Below are positions 1-8,203 of a DNA stretch of 32,240 bases, piece after piece. Source of the DNA: an uncultured Selenomonadaceae bacterium (GTDB taxonomy: Bacteria; Bacillota; Negativicutes; Selenomonadales; Selenomonadaceae); contig CAMCDL010000007.1 of NCBI GenBank assembly GCA_945873565.1, positions 1 to 32,240 of the forward strand, read 5' to 3'. The first letter of the stretch is position 1. Every line of letters starts with the position of its first letter. The position numbers and the translations under genes were made by a program. The notes beneath the pieces were generated by a model. It had not been told where the DNA came from. It saw only the letters and a program-made list of their open reading frames with translations, and ran no database searches.

Positions 1-16
1 TACTAATCTACAATAA

Positions 17-45
17 CATTATAAAGGGCTTCCCACCGGAAGCCC
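17..45 (-). terminator. Hairpin downstream of rarA (also REP-like)
   Basis: The inverted repeat GGGCTTCC-GGTG-GGAAGCCC (minus strand) is a perfect 8-bp stem with a 4-base loop, followed by TTTATAATG. The U-tract is weak. It sits about 50 bases past the rarA stop and is the only terminator-like structure there, so it probably ends the UPF0173-miaA-hfq-dut-rarA transcript. It is headed by GTAG, like REP palindromes, so it may be a repeat element doing double duty. Confidence 0.5.
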
Positions 46-96
46 CTACGCATTGAACTCCTCTACGCATTGGAAGGCCCTACGCACTGGAAGCTT
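29..96 (-). repeat. 17-bp tandem repeat, three clear copies plus one hairpin copy
   Basis: On the plus strand, units start at 46, 63 and 80 with an exact 17-base period: CTACGCATTGAACTCCT, CTACGCATTGGAAGGCC, CTACGCACTGGAAGCTT. The first two share their first 10 bases. Bases 29-45 form a degenerate fourth unit that is part of the hairpin. On the minus strand each unit ends in GCGTAG. The third copy reaches into the rarA stop codon. No coding role is visible. Confidence 0.75.
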
Positions 97-1424
97 TATC
101 TTTTTCTATTTGGCCAGCAAGCCTCCAGATACTCCCTTATACGCACATCCCGTCCATTCTCGCTAGGGTGATAATAAACCCTGTTCTTAATCTGATCCGG
201 CAGATACTGCTGCTGGGTAAAGTGACCTGGATAATCATGCGGATAAATATACTCTAGTCCGTGGCCCAGCTTAGCAGCTCCTTTATAATGAGCATCCCTA
301 AGATGAGGCGGAACCTGTCCGCAGCTTCTGGAGCGCACCTCTGACAATGCTTCATCTATTGCCAGATAGGAGGCATTGCTCTTCGGAGCAGATGCTATAT
401 AGGTTACTGCCTGAGCTAAAGGAATCCTGGCCTCTGGCATACCGACAAACTGTACACAGTTAACAGCGGCCATTGCCAGCACCAGGGCAAATGGGTCTGC
501 ATTTCCCACATCCTCTGAGGCACAGATAGCTATTCTTCTGGCAATGAAGTTAACATCCTCGCCAGCAGCCAGCATCCTGGCCAGATAATGCAGGGCAGCA
601 TCCGGATCACTTCCCCGCATGCTTTTTATAAATGCAGAAACTGTATCATAGTGATTATCTCCCTTTTTATCATAGCTCTGCATTCTTTCTCCAAATATAT
701 CATGCAGAAGCTCCAGGGTTATTTCACCTTCATCAATCATAGCCGAAGCCTGCTCAAGGAAATTCAAGGCCATTCTGCCATCACCCGCCGCCAGCTGGGC
801 AATAGCGGCCAGCACCTCATCACTGCACTTAATATTAAGGCTTCCTAACCCCCGGTCCCTGTCAATCAAAGCTCTCTTCATAAGTGTTATGATATTTTCA
901 TCTGTAAGATGCTTAAGACGGACAATGCGAACCCTGCTTAACAGCGCGTGATTTACCTCAAAAAACGGATTTTCAGTGGTTGCTCCAATGAGTATCAGAC
1001 GGCCATCTTCGACATATGGCAGCAGCACATCCTGCTGGCTTTTGTTGAAGCGATGAATCTCATCAATAAATACTATGGTTCTTTTCTGATAATATTTCCG
1101 CTGCTCAGCCGCCTCATCTACAATTTTTCTTATGTCACTTATACCTGATGAAACTGCATTAAGCTTTTTAAAATGACTGTTTGTAATATTGGCAATCATC
1201 TGAGCAAGAGTGGTTTTGCCAGTACCTGGTGGTCCAAAAAGTATCATTGAAGGTATCTGGTCATTTTCAATCATCTTTCTGAGATACTTGCCCGAACCTG
1301 CCACCTCATCCTGACCAATAAACTCGCTGAAATCCCTTGGACGCATTCTCTGAGCCAAAGGCTCATAGGACCTCCTGTTTTCATTAGATGAGGCTGCTGC
1401 TGCAAATAAATCCATGCTTTCCAT
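96..1424 (-). CDS. rarA: Replication-associated recombination protein A (AAA+ ATPase, RarA/MgsA)
   Basis: RarA is a cytosolic AAA+ ATPase of the clamp-loader/RuvB type that acts at stalled replication forks. Seen in the 442-residue product: Walker A GPPGTGKT at about 64-71, Walker B IVFIDEIH at 117-124, sensor-1 ATTENP at about 148-153, an arginine-finger context LLSR at about 161, and the C-terminal tetramerisation region typical of the family. The length is normal. The chosen ATG has CAGGAGA six bases upstream, and that site overlaps the end of dut; the stop of dut lies only two bases before the start, so the two are co-transcribed and probably translationally coupled. A second ATG three codons in lacks its own ribosome site at good spacing. 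Downstream are a 17-bp tandem repeat and a hairpin. Confidence 0.96.
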   Translation of the reverse strand: MESMDLFAAAASSNENRRSYEPLAQRMRPRDFSEFIGQDEVAGSGKYLRKMIENDQIPSMILFGPPGTGKTTLAQMIANITNSHFKKLNAVSSGISDIRKIVDEAAEQRKYYQKRTIVFIDEIHRFNKSQQDVLLPYVEDGRLILIGATTENPFFEVNHALLSRVRIVRLKHLTDENIITLMKRALIDRDRGLGSLNIKCSDEVLAAIAQLAAGDGRMALNFLEQASAMIDEGEITLELLHDIFGERMQSYDKKGDNHYDTVSAFIKSMRGSDPDAALHYLARMLAAGEDVNFIARRIAICASEDVGNADPFALVLAMAAVNCVQFVGMPEARIPLAQAVTYIASAPKSNASYLAIDEALSEVRSRSCGQVPPHLRDAHYKGAAKLGHGLEYIYPHDYPGHFTQQQYLPDQIKNRVYYHPSENGRDVRIREYLEACWPNRKR

Positions 1425-1426
1425 AT

Positions 1427-1873
1427 TTATTCTCCTGTAGAGCCAAAGCCCCCAGTACGGGCCTCACCCTTGCCTGCTTCATCTCCATCAGCAGTCAGAT
1501 ATTTATAGAAAATAGCCTGTGCTACACGCATCCCCTTGGAAACCCTTACTATTTCGCTGCCATGATTAATCAGCGGCACCATTATATGTCCCTCATTGCC
1601 TGGGTTATTATAATAATCTGAATCTACTATTCCCACATTATTGATGCAGGATATGGCATTCCTGATTGCAAAGCCGGACCTTACATGAAGTCCCAGATAT
1701 TCATCAGGCTCCATATATGCCTTAAGGCCAGTCGGAATTATAGTTACTTTGCCAGGAAGAAGCTCCACATCCTCTGCAGCTGCCAGATCGTACCCCGCAC
1801 TAGCTGCAGTCTTACGGACAGGAAGCTCTATTCCTGCATCCTTATATTTTGATATTACCTCAAATCCACGCAT
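1427..1873 (-). CDS. dut: dUTP diphosphatase (trimeric dUTPase)
   Basis: Hydrolyses dUTP to dUMP and pyrophosphate, keeping uracil out of DNA and supplying dUMP for thymidylate synthesis. The five dUTPase motifs are visible in 148 residues: AGYDLAA (about 26-32), RSGFA (65-69), GIVDSDYYNN (81-90, with the catalytic Asp), KGMRVAQAIF (about 113-122) and the C-terminal P-loop-like RTGGFGSTG (139-147). Motif 3 is followed by PGNEGHI, an extension seen in some Firmicutes dUTPases and absent from E. coli Dut. AGGAGA lies six bases before the ATG. It sits between hfq and rarA, separated from hfq by a hairpin, and is a natural partner of the replication-maintenance gene that follows. Confidence 0.95.
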   Translation of the reverse strand: MRGFEVISKYKDAGIELPVRKTAASAGYDLAAAEDVELLPGKVTIIPTGLKAYMEPDEYLGLHVRSGFAIRNAISCINNVGIVDSDYYNNPGNEGHIMVPLINHGSEIVRVSKGMRVAQAIFYKYLTADGDEAGKGEARTGGFGSTGE

Positions 1874-1896
1874 TATTTTCTCCTAATAGATTATTT

Positions 1897-1919
1897 AAGG
1901 GCCGCTAAAAGCAGCCCTT
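1897..1919 (-). terminator. Possible attenuator/terminator between hfq and dut
   Basis: The minus-strand stem AAGGGCTGC / GCGGCCCTT is 9 bp with one G-U pair and has loop TTTTA. It lies a few bases after the hfq stop. The tail TTAAATAATC is a poor U-tract, so partial readthrough into dut-rarA is likely. The better T-run is on the plus strand, where there is no gene. Confidence 0.4.
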
Positions 1920-1923
1920 TTCT

Positions 1924-2169
1924 TTATTCATCAGCTTTATTCATATTAGCTATGGAATCAAGATTCTGGGATAAGGTAATGGTGGAAATAGCATGTTTAT
2001 AAACCAGCATCTGCTTCCCCATGGAATCCATTATTACTGTAAAGCTGTCAAACCCCTTCACATATCCCTTTATCTGAAAACCATTCATAAGATGTATAAC
2101 CACCGGAGCATTATCTTTTCTAACCTGATTGAGAATACTATCCTGTAAATTTACCACTTTAGCAGTCAT
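1924..2169 (-). CDS. hfq: RNA chaperone Hfq
   Basis: A small Sm-like hexameric RNA-binding protein that helps small RNAs pair with mRNAs. The 81-residue product has the Sm1 region ([21 protein letters not shown]) and the Sm2 signature YKHAIS at about 57-62. The C-terminal tail is short and acidic-polar, as in Firmicutes Hfq. GGAGGG precedes the ATG by about 8 bases. It follows miaA by 66 bases, and miaA-hfq is a widely conserved neighbourhood, which supports both calls. Confidence 0.97.
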   Translation of the reverse strand: MTAKVVNLQDSILNQVRKDNAPVVIHLMNGFQIKGYVKGFDSFTVIMDSMGKQMLVYKHAISTITLSQNLDSIANMNKADE

Positions 2170-2235
2170 TTAACAGCCCTCCATCACATTTTTTATATTT
2201 TTACAAGATGCTCCATACATTCATTCTTATTACTT

Positions 2236-3174
2236 CTACAAAAGTCCATAATATCCTGCCATATCATGATATATTTTGTCAGCCAACTTTTCATCTGCTT
2301 CAGCCTGAGCATCATACCAGCGGATATATGGCATTTTTCTGTACCATGTCAGCTGTCTTTTTGCAAAATGCCTTGTATTCTGCTTGATTTTATCTGCTGC
2401 CTCATCAAGGCTAATTTCTCCTCTTACTGCCGGCAGCAGCTCCTTATAGCCGATTCCCTTCATGGACTGGCAGCTATCCGAGATTCCATTCTTAAGCAGT
2501 CCCTCTACCTCATTGTAAAGTCCCTGCTCTATCATTATCTCTACCCTGCGATTAATGCGCTCATATAATATTGAACGTTCCCATCCAAGTCCTATGGCAA
2601 ACACGTCATAAGCTAGCTCAGAGGCCTTTTCCTCTGAAATCTGTTCTCCGCCCAGATGATAAACCTCCAGAGCCCTTATAATTCGCCGGAAATTATTGAT
2701 ATGCAGCCTTTCTGCTGCATCAGGATTCACCTTCCGCAGCATATCAAATACGTATTCTCGTCCCTTTTCTTCAGCCAGACGTTGGAGACTTTCCCTATAT
2801 TCAGGATCACCAGAGGTTTCATTAAACTGGTAGCCCTCCACCAGCGACTTTATATAAAGGCCAGTGCCGCCAGCAAGAATAGGAATCCTTCCCTGCTGAT
2901 TAAGTAATGTGATAACAGGTTTAGCTAAGTTAATAAAATCCGTAACATTAAAGCCTGCATCAGCATCGAGAATATCAATCAGGTGATGCCTAATACCGCC
3001 CATTTCCTTCTTTCCTGGCTTAGCTGTACCAATATCCAGCCCTTTATATACCAGCATGGAATCACCTGAAATAATCTCAGTATCAAGTCTTCTGGCCAGC
3101 TCCACTGCTAGTGCTGTCTTGCCAGAGGCAGTAGGTCCTGCAATTACTATCAGTTTTTCTTTATACCCGCTCAT
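2236..3174 (-). CDS. miaA: tRNA dimethylallyltransferase (A37 isopentenylation)
   Basis: Transfers a dimethylallyl group from DMAPP to N6 of A37 in tRNAs that read UNN codons. Seen: P-loop IAGPTASGKT near the N-terminus, then the motif DSMLVYKGLDIGTAKP and GGTGLYIKSL, all diagnostic of MiaA. The ORF track starts 13 codons earlier (3213), inside the upstream gene. The ATG at 3174 is preferred because it forms an ATGA overlap with the stop of the UPF0173 gene and has GGAG five bases upstream. That gives 312 residues, the usual family length, beginning MSGYKEKLIVIAGP. Confidence 0.95.
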   Translation of the reverse strand: MSGYKEKLIVIAGPTASGKTALAVELARRLDTEIISGDSMLVYKGLDIGTAKPGKKEMGGIRHHLIDILDADAGFNVTDFINLAKPVITLLNQQGRIPILAGGTGLYIKSLVEGYQFNETSGDPEYRESLQRLAEEKGREYVFDMLRKVNPDAAERLHINNFRRIIRALEVYHLGGEQISEEKASELAYDVFAIGLGWERSILYERINRRVEIMIEQGLYNEVEGLLKNGISDSCQSMKGIGYKELLPAVRGEISLDEAADKIKQNTRHFAKRQLTWYRKMPYIRWYDAQAEADEKLADKIYHDMAGYYGLL

Positions 3175-3836
3175 TCCAGCTCCATTGCCTCGCCAGGCTT
3201 GAGAATATGACACTTGATGAAGCCATCCATTTCCACTCTCATTTTAAAAAGCTCAGCATCCTGCTGAACTACTGGCCAGGTATTATAGTGGACAGGTATT
3301 ACATGCTCTGCTTGCAGAATTTCTGCTGCTATAGCAGCATCCTCAATTCCCATAGTATAATTATCACCTATCGGCAGTACTGCATAATCAATCCTAAATT
3401 TACGGCTGATAAGGGCCATATCACTGAATAATGATGTATCACCACTATAGTAGACTGTTTTTCCCCCAATGGTAACAACAAAGCCACAGGCTATAGCACC
3501 TGGCACGCCAGCACTATGCATTGCAGGGGTCATAAACACCTTACCGAATGGAAACTTAGCTGTTCCGCCAATATTCATACCGTGGCCCTTTACCTTGCCA
3601 CAAGCATCAATTATCTCTGGCACACCTATAACAGTAGCATCAGACATTCTGGCAATACTGCCAGCATCTCCTAAATGATCCTGATGTCCATGTGAAACAA
3701 GAATATAATCGGCCTCAGCCTTATCAGCTGACAAAGTTGCAGCAGGATTAAAGGTCAGAAAAGGATCAAACAGCAGTCTGCTGCTTCCATCATCCAGCAG
3801 AAAGGCTGAATGACCATAATATGAAAACTTCAGCAT
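3171..3836 (-). CDS. UPF0173 family metal-dependent hydrolase (metallo-beta-lactamase fold)
   Basis: A 221-residue cytosolic protein of the UPF0173 group. Its start MLKFSYYGHSAFLL and the metal-binding signature SHGHQDH (H49, H51, D53, H54) place it in the metallo-beta-lactamase superfamily. Later metal-ligand candidates are AMHSAG, YSGDTS and PVHYNTWP. The physiological substrate of this family is not established, so no reaction is assigned. AGGAGGAG precedes the ATG by about 5 bases. It is the first gene of the UPF0173-miaA-hfq-dut-rarA run, directly behind a terminator that closes the FIST-GGDEF gene. No good promoter was recognised in the short gap, so transcription may be partly readthrough. 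Confidence 0.9.
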   Translation of the reverse strand: MLKFSYYGHSAFLLDDGSSRLLFDPFLTFNPAATLSADKAEADYILVSHGHQDHLGDAGSIARMSDATVIGVPEIIDACGKVKGHGMNIGGTAKFPFGKVFMTPAMHSAGVPGAIACGFVVTIGGKTVYYSGDTSLFSDMALISRKFRIDYAVLPIGDNYTMGIEDAAIAAEILQAEHVIPVHYNTWPVVQQDAELFKMRVEMDGFIKCHILKPGEAMELE

Positions 3837-3849
3837 TTTCTCCTCCTTG

Positions 3850-3883
3850 AAAAAAGAGGGCTATTGCCCAAAGACAACAGCCC
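3850..3883 (-). terminator. Intrinsic terminator after the FIST-GGDEF gene
   Basis: Minus-strand stem GGGCTGTTG / CAATAGCCC (9 bp, one G-U pair), loop TCTTTGGG, then TCTTTTTT. It lies just after the GGDEF stop and just before the ribosome site of the UPF0173 gene. Confidence 0.75.
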
Positions 3884-3889
3884 CATATG

Positions 3890-5662
3890 TTACATTTCAA
3901 TGTCACAATATACCGCGTCACGGCCTAAATCATTCTTGGCCTTCATCAATGTAGCACTAAGACGCTTTATAGCCTCAGAGGCTGTTTCCTCCAGCTTTAC
4001 CTGAATAACACCTGCACTGATGGTCACTCTGGTATTTACCTCCTGCAGGACCATTTCCGAAGTCTTGAGCCTGATAATCTCGGCCAGCTCTGCTGCTGCT
4101 TCCAGCTTGGCATTAGGCATCATAATAAGGAACTCATCCCCGCCCCAGCGTCCAGCATAGACCTTACTAGAAATGCTGTCTTTAATGATAAGCCCGACAT
4201 TCTTCAGTACACTGTCACCTATATCATGACCGCAGCTATCATTGATTGCCCTGAAGGCATCAATATCCAGCATTATCATGCTAAAGCTTCTATTCCCTGT
4301 ATGAGCCAGCTTCAGCTTCTTTTTCAGCACCTCCTCACTCTCACTCCTATTAAGGAGATCGGTAAGACGATCTATATGTGCCAGCTGTATAAGCCTGTCA
4401 TTAGCAGACTCAAGCTCAGCCGATACAGCCCTTAGCATTTTTATGAGTTTTGATACATCACTAAAACTACCATCATCCTCACACTGAACAGGTGGAAGGA
4501 CTCTTTTATTATCACGCTTGGAGCCGCTCTCGCGGAATCCGACAATACTCATTACCGCACTAGCAGTCATGATGCTTCCATTAACCCTGACAAATTCTCC
4601 AAAAGAATAAAATCCGCAGGTAGGAGCGCAATGATGACATACCTGACGCTCAATTTCGGCTTTATCATCCAGTATAATATACCTAGATATACAGCTCACA
4701 GAAAATAGAGCATCTGGGGAAAAACGGCGCATTTCCTTCTGAAGCCGCATAGCATCATCAATAAGGTCCTTCTTATCACAAAAAGATAAGTAAACGTTTT
4801 CACCTAAGGAAAAATCAGATGAAAAAACCGCACCACCATCAGGAAGTGCCTTTGTAATAACCCTATGGAATGTATTTCCATGTCTTATTACAGACAGTGC
4901 AAACTTATTATTATTCTCAACAAAATTACTGTTCCAATCAGTTCCCAGGTATTTTTTCATTATATCTCTCACTGATTGGAAATCAATTTCCTTTACAATA
5001 TTCGGACCATCCATTTTAGTAATGGTCATCCGCTTACCTAAAAGCTGCCAGCCGCAGCAGTTCGTTTCATATACCTGAAGCCGGCGTCCTCTATACACCA
5101 CAGCCATAAGACCACGGTCAAGGGAAAGATCATTACTAAATACTACACCGCCCTCAGTCCATTCACTGTAATCTGTAATACCACCGAATATTACAATATC
5201 AGGCGGGCAATTGGATACCTCAGTAAAGAAAGGTGAAAGATTAAGGTTCCTGCCAGCAGACAGAAATTGAATTGCTACTGGCTGTGCAAGATTCCTTATG
5301 TAATAAAGAAAATTCTTACCGATATTCCTGCTATTCTGATCATCCCAGATTATTGGCACAACCTCAACATAGGAGTAAGCAAAAACCGTAAAGGTCATGG
5401 TCACTTTATCAAGGCTCAGCTCAGCATCTGCAATAGAAACAGCTGTTGCACCACCTGCAATATGCACATCAGGCACAGTATCCTGTATAGCATCTATATA
5501 ATCCTGAATCTGTTCCTTCTGATCAAGAGGAACGTATATCGTTGCCAATATGCTAGAAATTTCACTCTCCAGCTCAAGGCACTTCTGTTTAAAATCAGCT
5601 AAATTCTGCAGGAAATGATCATAATCCCTGCATATATATGGAAATTGCTGCAATACACTCAC
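3890..5662 (-). CDS. FIST sensor domain - GGDEF diguanylate cyclase
   Basis: A 590-residue protein with no membrane segment. Roughly residues 30-400 look like a FIST_N/FIST_C ligand-sensing module: GGVVFSNDLSLDRGLMAVVYRG, GGAVFSSDFSLGENVYLSFCD, SVSCISR and GFYSFGEF are typical. A short coiled-coil-like linker precedes a GGDEF domain at about 435-590 with metal-binding DID (466-468), INDSCGHDIGD and an intact GGDEF at 507-511. It should therefore make c-di-GMP from two GTP. There is no RxxD inhibitory site at the usual place; SSKV stands there. An unusual CHHCAPTC cluster sits just before the FIST_C GEF motif. The start is GTG with only a weak ribosome site (GCTGGA), suggesting low translation. 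It follows the cobalamin adenosyltransferase gene by 32 bases. The FIST call is from motif memory, without a profile search. Confidence 0.85.
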   Translation of the reverse strand: MSVLQQFPYICRDYDHFLQNLADFKQKCLELESEISSILATIYVPLDQKEQIQDYIDAIQDTVPDVHIAGGATAVSIADAELSLDKVTMTFTVFAYSYVEVVPIIWDDQNSRNIGKNFLYYIRNLAQPVAIQFLSAGRNLNLSPFFTEVSNCPPDIVIFGGITDYSEWTEGGVVFSNDLSLDRGLMAVVYRGRRLQVYETNCCGWQLLGKRMTITKMDGPNIVKEIDFQSVRDIMKKYLGTDWNSNFVENNNKFALSVIRHGNTFHRVITKALPDGGAVFSSDFSLGENVYLSFCDKKDLIDDAMRLQKEMRRFSPDALFSVSCISRYIILDDKAEIERQVCHHCAPTCGFYSFGEFVRVNGSIMTASAVMSIVGFRESGSKRDNKRVLPPVQCEDDGSFSDVSKLIKMLRAVSAELESANDRLIQLAHIDRLTDLLNRSESEEVLKKKLKLAHTGNRSFSMIMLDIDAFRAINDSCGHDIGDSVLKNVGLIIKDSISSKVYAGRWGGDEFLIMMPNAKLEAAAELAEIIRLKTSEMVLQEVNTRVTISAGVIQVKLEETASEAIKRLSATLMKAKNDLGRDAVYCDIEM

Positions 5663-5694
5663 ATCCAGCTAAAATCATATTATATGTATGACGG

Positions 5695-6192
5695 CTATCT
5701 ATTCTCTTCCATCCTCATAAGCACAAAACAGAGATCAGACAATCGGTTTATATAAAGGCGATTTGATTCATGCACCTCGTCCTCTGCCGCCATATCCAGC
5801 ATCAGCCGTTCTGCCCGTCTGGTAATAGTACGTGCCAGATCCAGAAATGCACCTGCCAAGGTGTCACCGGGTATAATAAATCCACTGAAAGGTGGAACTA
5901 TTTCCTCCACCTCATCAATCATTTTTTCTATGGCTGCCACAGACTCATCATTAATCATCGCCTTCTGTCCCTTGCTGGCCAGATCAGCCATTAAAAGATT
6001 ATTATTTTTCTGCAGGCCAAGTATTATTTCCTTAACACGTTCATTAGAAGATGCCGCCCTGGCCATAGCCAAAGCAGAATTCAGCTCGTCAACTGTGCCA
6101 TAAGTCTTTACCCGCAGGGAATTCTTCGAAACTCTTTCCCCTGTATAAAGGCTGGTAATTCCTGCATCTCCTGTCTTTGTATAAACACTCAT
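5695..6192 (-). CDS. ATP:cob(I)alamin adenosyltransferase, PduO/MMAB type
   Basis: Transfers the adenosyl group of ATP to cob(I)alamin, giving coenzyme B12. The 165-residue product has the family marks in order: TKTGDAGITSLYTGE at the N-terminus (ATP site), YGTVDELNSALAMAR, and the helix with ARTITRRAER. This is the PduO-type fold, unrelated to CobA/BtuR. The ATG follows the ndk stop by 8 bases, and the ndk stop codon is part of its ribosome site (TGAGG), so translation is probably coupled. No B12-dependent enzyme is encoded in the window, so the client (for example a mutase or dehydratase) lies elsewhere. Confidence 0.93.
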   Translation of the reverse strand: MSVYTKTGDAGITSLYTGERVSKNSLRVKTYGTVDELNSALAMARAASSNERVKEIILGLQKNNNLLMADLASKGQKAMINDESVAAIEKMIDEVEEIVPPFSGFIIPGDTLAGAFLDLARTITRRAERLMLDMAAEDEVHESNRLYINRLSDLCFVLMRMEENR

Positions 6193-6200
6193 AGCAAACC

Positions 6201-6617
6201 TCAGTCAAGAATTTCAGATGCATTGAAGAATATAGCTATCTCACGGGCAGCACTCTCAGGACTATCAGAAGCATGAACAGCATTACGGCTGCCGCTTTCT
6301 GCGTACAGCTTTCGGATTGTACCCTCATCAGCCTCTGCAGGATTGGTCTTGCCATTGATGCGACGTACATTAGCGATAGCGTCCTCGCCCTCAAGCACCA
6401 TTGCAATGATAGGACCAGAGGTCATAAAGCCCATCAGGTCATCATAATACGGACGTCCGATATGCTCAGCATAATGCTTGGAAGCAATCTTCTCATCCAT
6501 CTTCATCAGCTTCATAGCCAGTATTTTCAGGCCCTCATTCTCATAGTGCTTGATAATATCTCCGCTATAGTGCTTTCTGAATGCATCAGGCTTTATCAGT
6601 ACAAGTGTCTTTTCCAT
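6201..6617 (-). CDS. ndk: Nucleoside-diphosphate kinase
   Basis: Equilibrates NTP and dNTP pools by phosphate transfer through a phosphohistidine. The 138-residue product shows the start TLVLIKPDAF, the GKTNPAEADEGTIR segment and the active-site motif NAVHASDSPESA with the phosphorylated His at 115. Length and motif spacing are normal. The ribosome site AGGAG lies about 11 bases before the ATG, slightly far. It is the second gene of the gamma-CA-ndk-adenosyltransferase-FIST/GGDEF run, 32 bases after the carbonic-anhydrase-like gene. Confidence 0.97.
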   Translation of the reverse strand: MEKTLVLIKPDAFRKHYSGDIIKHYENEGLKILAMKLMKMDEKIASKHYAEHIGRPYYDDLMGFMTSGPIIAMVLEGEDAIANVRRINGKTNPAEADEGTIRKLYAESGSRNAVHASDSPESAAREIAIFFNASEILD

Positions 6618-6649
6618 CAGTGAAATAGCTCCTTTAAAAAAAATAGTAA

Positions 6650-7174
6650 TTATTTATTCTGATTAATATCTGCATAGTCATCCGCCAGCGCTTTGTAGGC
6701 TTCAGCAGATTTCTCCAGGGCCTCGATTTCATCCTCCCTGAGTCTCCTGACAATATGACATGGATTGCCCTCTACCAGGGAATAGGCCGGAATCACCTTA
6801 TGCTGTGGCACCTTTGTCTCTGGAGCAATGACAGAAAACGCCCCTATTTCAGAATACCCGCCCAGATTTGCACCAGAACCAATAAGTACATTATTACCGA
6901 TTTTAGTGCTATGAACTACAACATTATGGCCGATAAGAACGCTATCACCTATTTCTGTTACATTATTATTCATAACGTGAATGGTAGCATTATCCTGAAT
7001 GTTGGTATTCTTGCCAATTCTGACAGGTGAAACATCGCCCCTTACCACAGCATTAAACCAGATGCTGGAACCCTCACCAATTTCCACATCTCCTACCACT
7101 ACAGCCTCAGGTGCTAAAAATACATCTTTATGAATCTTTGGGCTCTTGCCCTTATAAGAGTATAAACCTGCCAT
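6650..7174 (-). CDS. Gamma-carbonic anhydrase-like left-handed beta-helix protein
   Basis: A 174-residue trimeric hexapeptide-repeat protein of the gamma-carbonic anhydrase/YrdA group. Repeats of the [LIV]-G-x-x type run from about residue 25 to 130 (VVVGDVEIGEG, VVRGDVSPVRIG, VLIGHNVVVHS, VLIGSGANLGG). The three zinc-ligand histidines expected for the family are present at about H66 (ATIHV), H83 (IGHN) and H88 (VVHS). Many family members show no measurable carbonic anhydrase activity, so the reaction is uncertain; acyl- or ferripyochelin-binding names seen in databases are not supported here. It is first in its operon, with AGGGGG eight bases before the ATG and a TATAAT promoter upstream. 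Confidence 0.9.
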   Translation of the reverse strand: MAGLYSYKGKSPKIHKDVFLAPEAVVVGDVEIGEGSSIWFNAVVRGDVSPVRIGKNTNIQDNATIHVMNNNVTEIGDSVLIGHNVVVHSTKIGNNVLIGSGANLGGYSEIGAFSVIAPETKVPQHKVIPAYSLVEGNPCHIVRRLREDEIEALEKSAEAYKALADDYADINQNK

Positions 7175-7211
7175 TTTGATGACCCCCTTCAGTCGGTATT
7201 ATCCTAAGTCT

Positions 7212-7240
7212 ATTATACCACCATTCAGGCAAAAAAACAA
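7212..7240 (-). promoter_or_regulatory. Sigma-A-type promoter of the gamma-CA-ndk operon
   Basis: Minus-strand TTGTTT, 17-base spacer, TATAAT, with an extended -10 (TGGTATAAT). The -35 lies inside the T-tract of the thrB terminator. Start of transcription is expected near 7205, about 30 bases before the ATG. Confidence 0.7.
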
Positions 7241-7262
7241 AGGGACTGACAGCATCAGTCCC
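7231..7262 (-). terminator. Intrinsic terminator of the thrR-hom-thrB operon
   Basis: Minus-strand stem GGGACTGA / TCAGTCCC (8 bp perfect), loop TGCTG, then TTTGTTTTTTT. It begins 8 bases after the thrB stop, so thrB is the last gene of the operon. Confidence 0.9.
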
Positions 7263-7269
7263 CTTAAAA

Positions 7270-8187
7270 TCAAAGCAAATACGCACCCTGTTTATCAATT
7301 GAAAGCTGAAGTATCTCAGCCTTTACATTATGCTTGGCAAATTCTTCCTTCATAGCCATGCCAATGGCCTCGGTCCCATTCTCTGCAAATGCAATAACAC
7401 ATGGGCCAGCTCCGCTAAGTGCTGCACCGAAAGCTCCTGCATTTCTGGCAGCCTCAAACACATCATACATGCCCGGAATGAGCTGAGCCCTATAGGGCTG
7501 ATGAAGAGCATCATCAATAGCTGAAGCTAAATACTCTCTGTCGCCTCTGGCCAATGATGCTGCCAGCATAGCTGCCCTGCTGATGTTATATATTGCCTCT
7601 GCTCTTGTAATCTTTTCTGGCAGAACCGCTCTGGCCTTGGATGTAGAAAGATAAAAAGCCGGTACCGCCACTATAAGCTTAAGATCAAGCTTTGGCATGA
7701 AGGACATTGTATCTGCCCGTCCATCCTTCATCGTACTAATAGTAAAGCCGCCATATAATGCTGGAGCAACATTATCCGGATGACCCTCTATTTCAGTAGC
7801 CAACTGAAGCATATCATGCTTAGACATCGGACTGCCGCAAAATGCATTAGCAGCATATATTCCCGTAACTATTGCCGTAGCACTTGAGCCAAGCCCTCTG
7901 GATAAAGGCACCTGATTAACCATGTGCATTCTTGCACCGCGATACCTTTCCTTCAAACCTGCCCGCTCTAGAAACAGCTTAACAGAAGTCCAGACAATAT
8001 TATCAGGACCATCAGAAATATCCTCTGCCCCTGCTCCCTCTACTGAAATCTCCAGAAACTCATCCTCTGTCAATTCCATTGTAAGCTCATTATATATTGA
8101 GCAAGCTATACCTAATGAATCAAAACCTGGACCGCAATTAGCAGTAGTTCCAGGTACTCTGACCGTCACAGACTTTTCCGAAAACAA
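7270..8187 (-). CDS. thrB: Homoserine kinase (GHMP family)
   Basis: Phosphorylates L-homoserine to O-phosphohomoserine, the substrate of threonine synthase. The 305-residue product has VPGTTANCGPGFDSLG at the N-terminus, the ATP-binding GHMP motif PLSRGLGSSATA at about 94-105 and the C-terminal GAFGAALSGAGPC. The start is TTG with GAGGTG seven bases upstream; the next in-frame GTG, at codon 7, lies inside the first conserved strand and has worse spacing. It follows hom after 16 bases and is closed by a strong terminator, so no thrC is attached to this operon. Confidence 0.95.
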   Translation of the reverse strand: MFSEKSVTVRVPGTTANCGPGFDSLGIACSIYNELTMELTEDEFLEISVEGAGAEDISDGPDNIVWTSVKLFLERAGLKERYRGARMHMVNQVPLSRGLGSSATAIVTGIYAANAFCGSPMSKHDMLQLATEIEGHPDNVAPALYGGFTISTMKDGRADTMSFMPKLDLKLIVAVPAFYLSTSKARAVLPEKITRAEAIYNISRAAMLAASLARGDREYLASAIDDALHQPYRAQLIPGMYDVFEAARNAGAFGAALSGAGPCVIAFAENGTEAIGMAMKEEFAKHNVKAEILQLSIDKQGAYLL

Positions 8188-8203
8188 ACCAATTCACCTC
8201 AAA

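Noticed and set aside
5667-5690. TATAAT upstream of the FIST-GGDEF gene as a promoter
   Set aside because: -10-like sequence is present but no acceptable -35 lies 16-18 bases upstream; not called.
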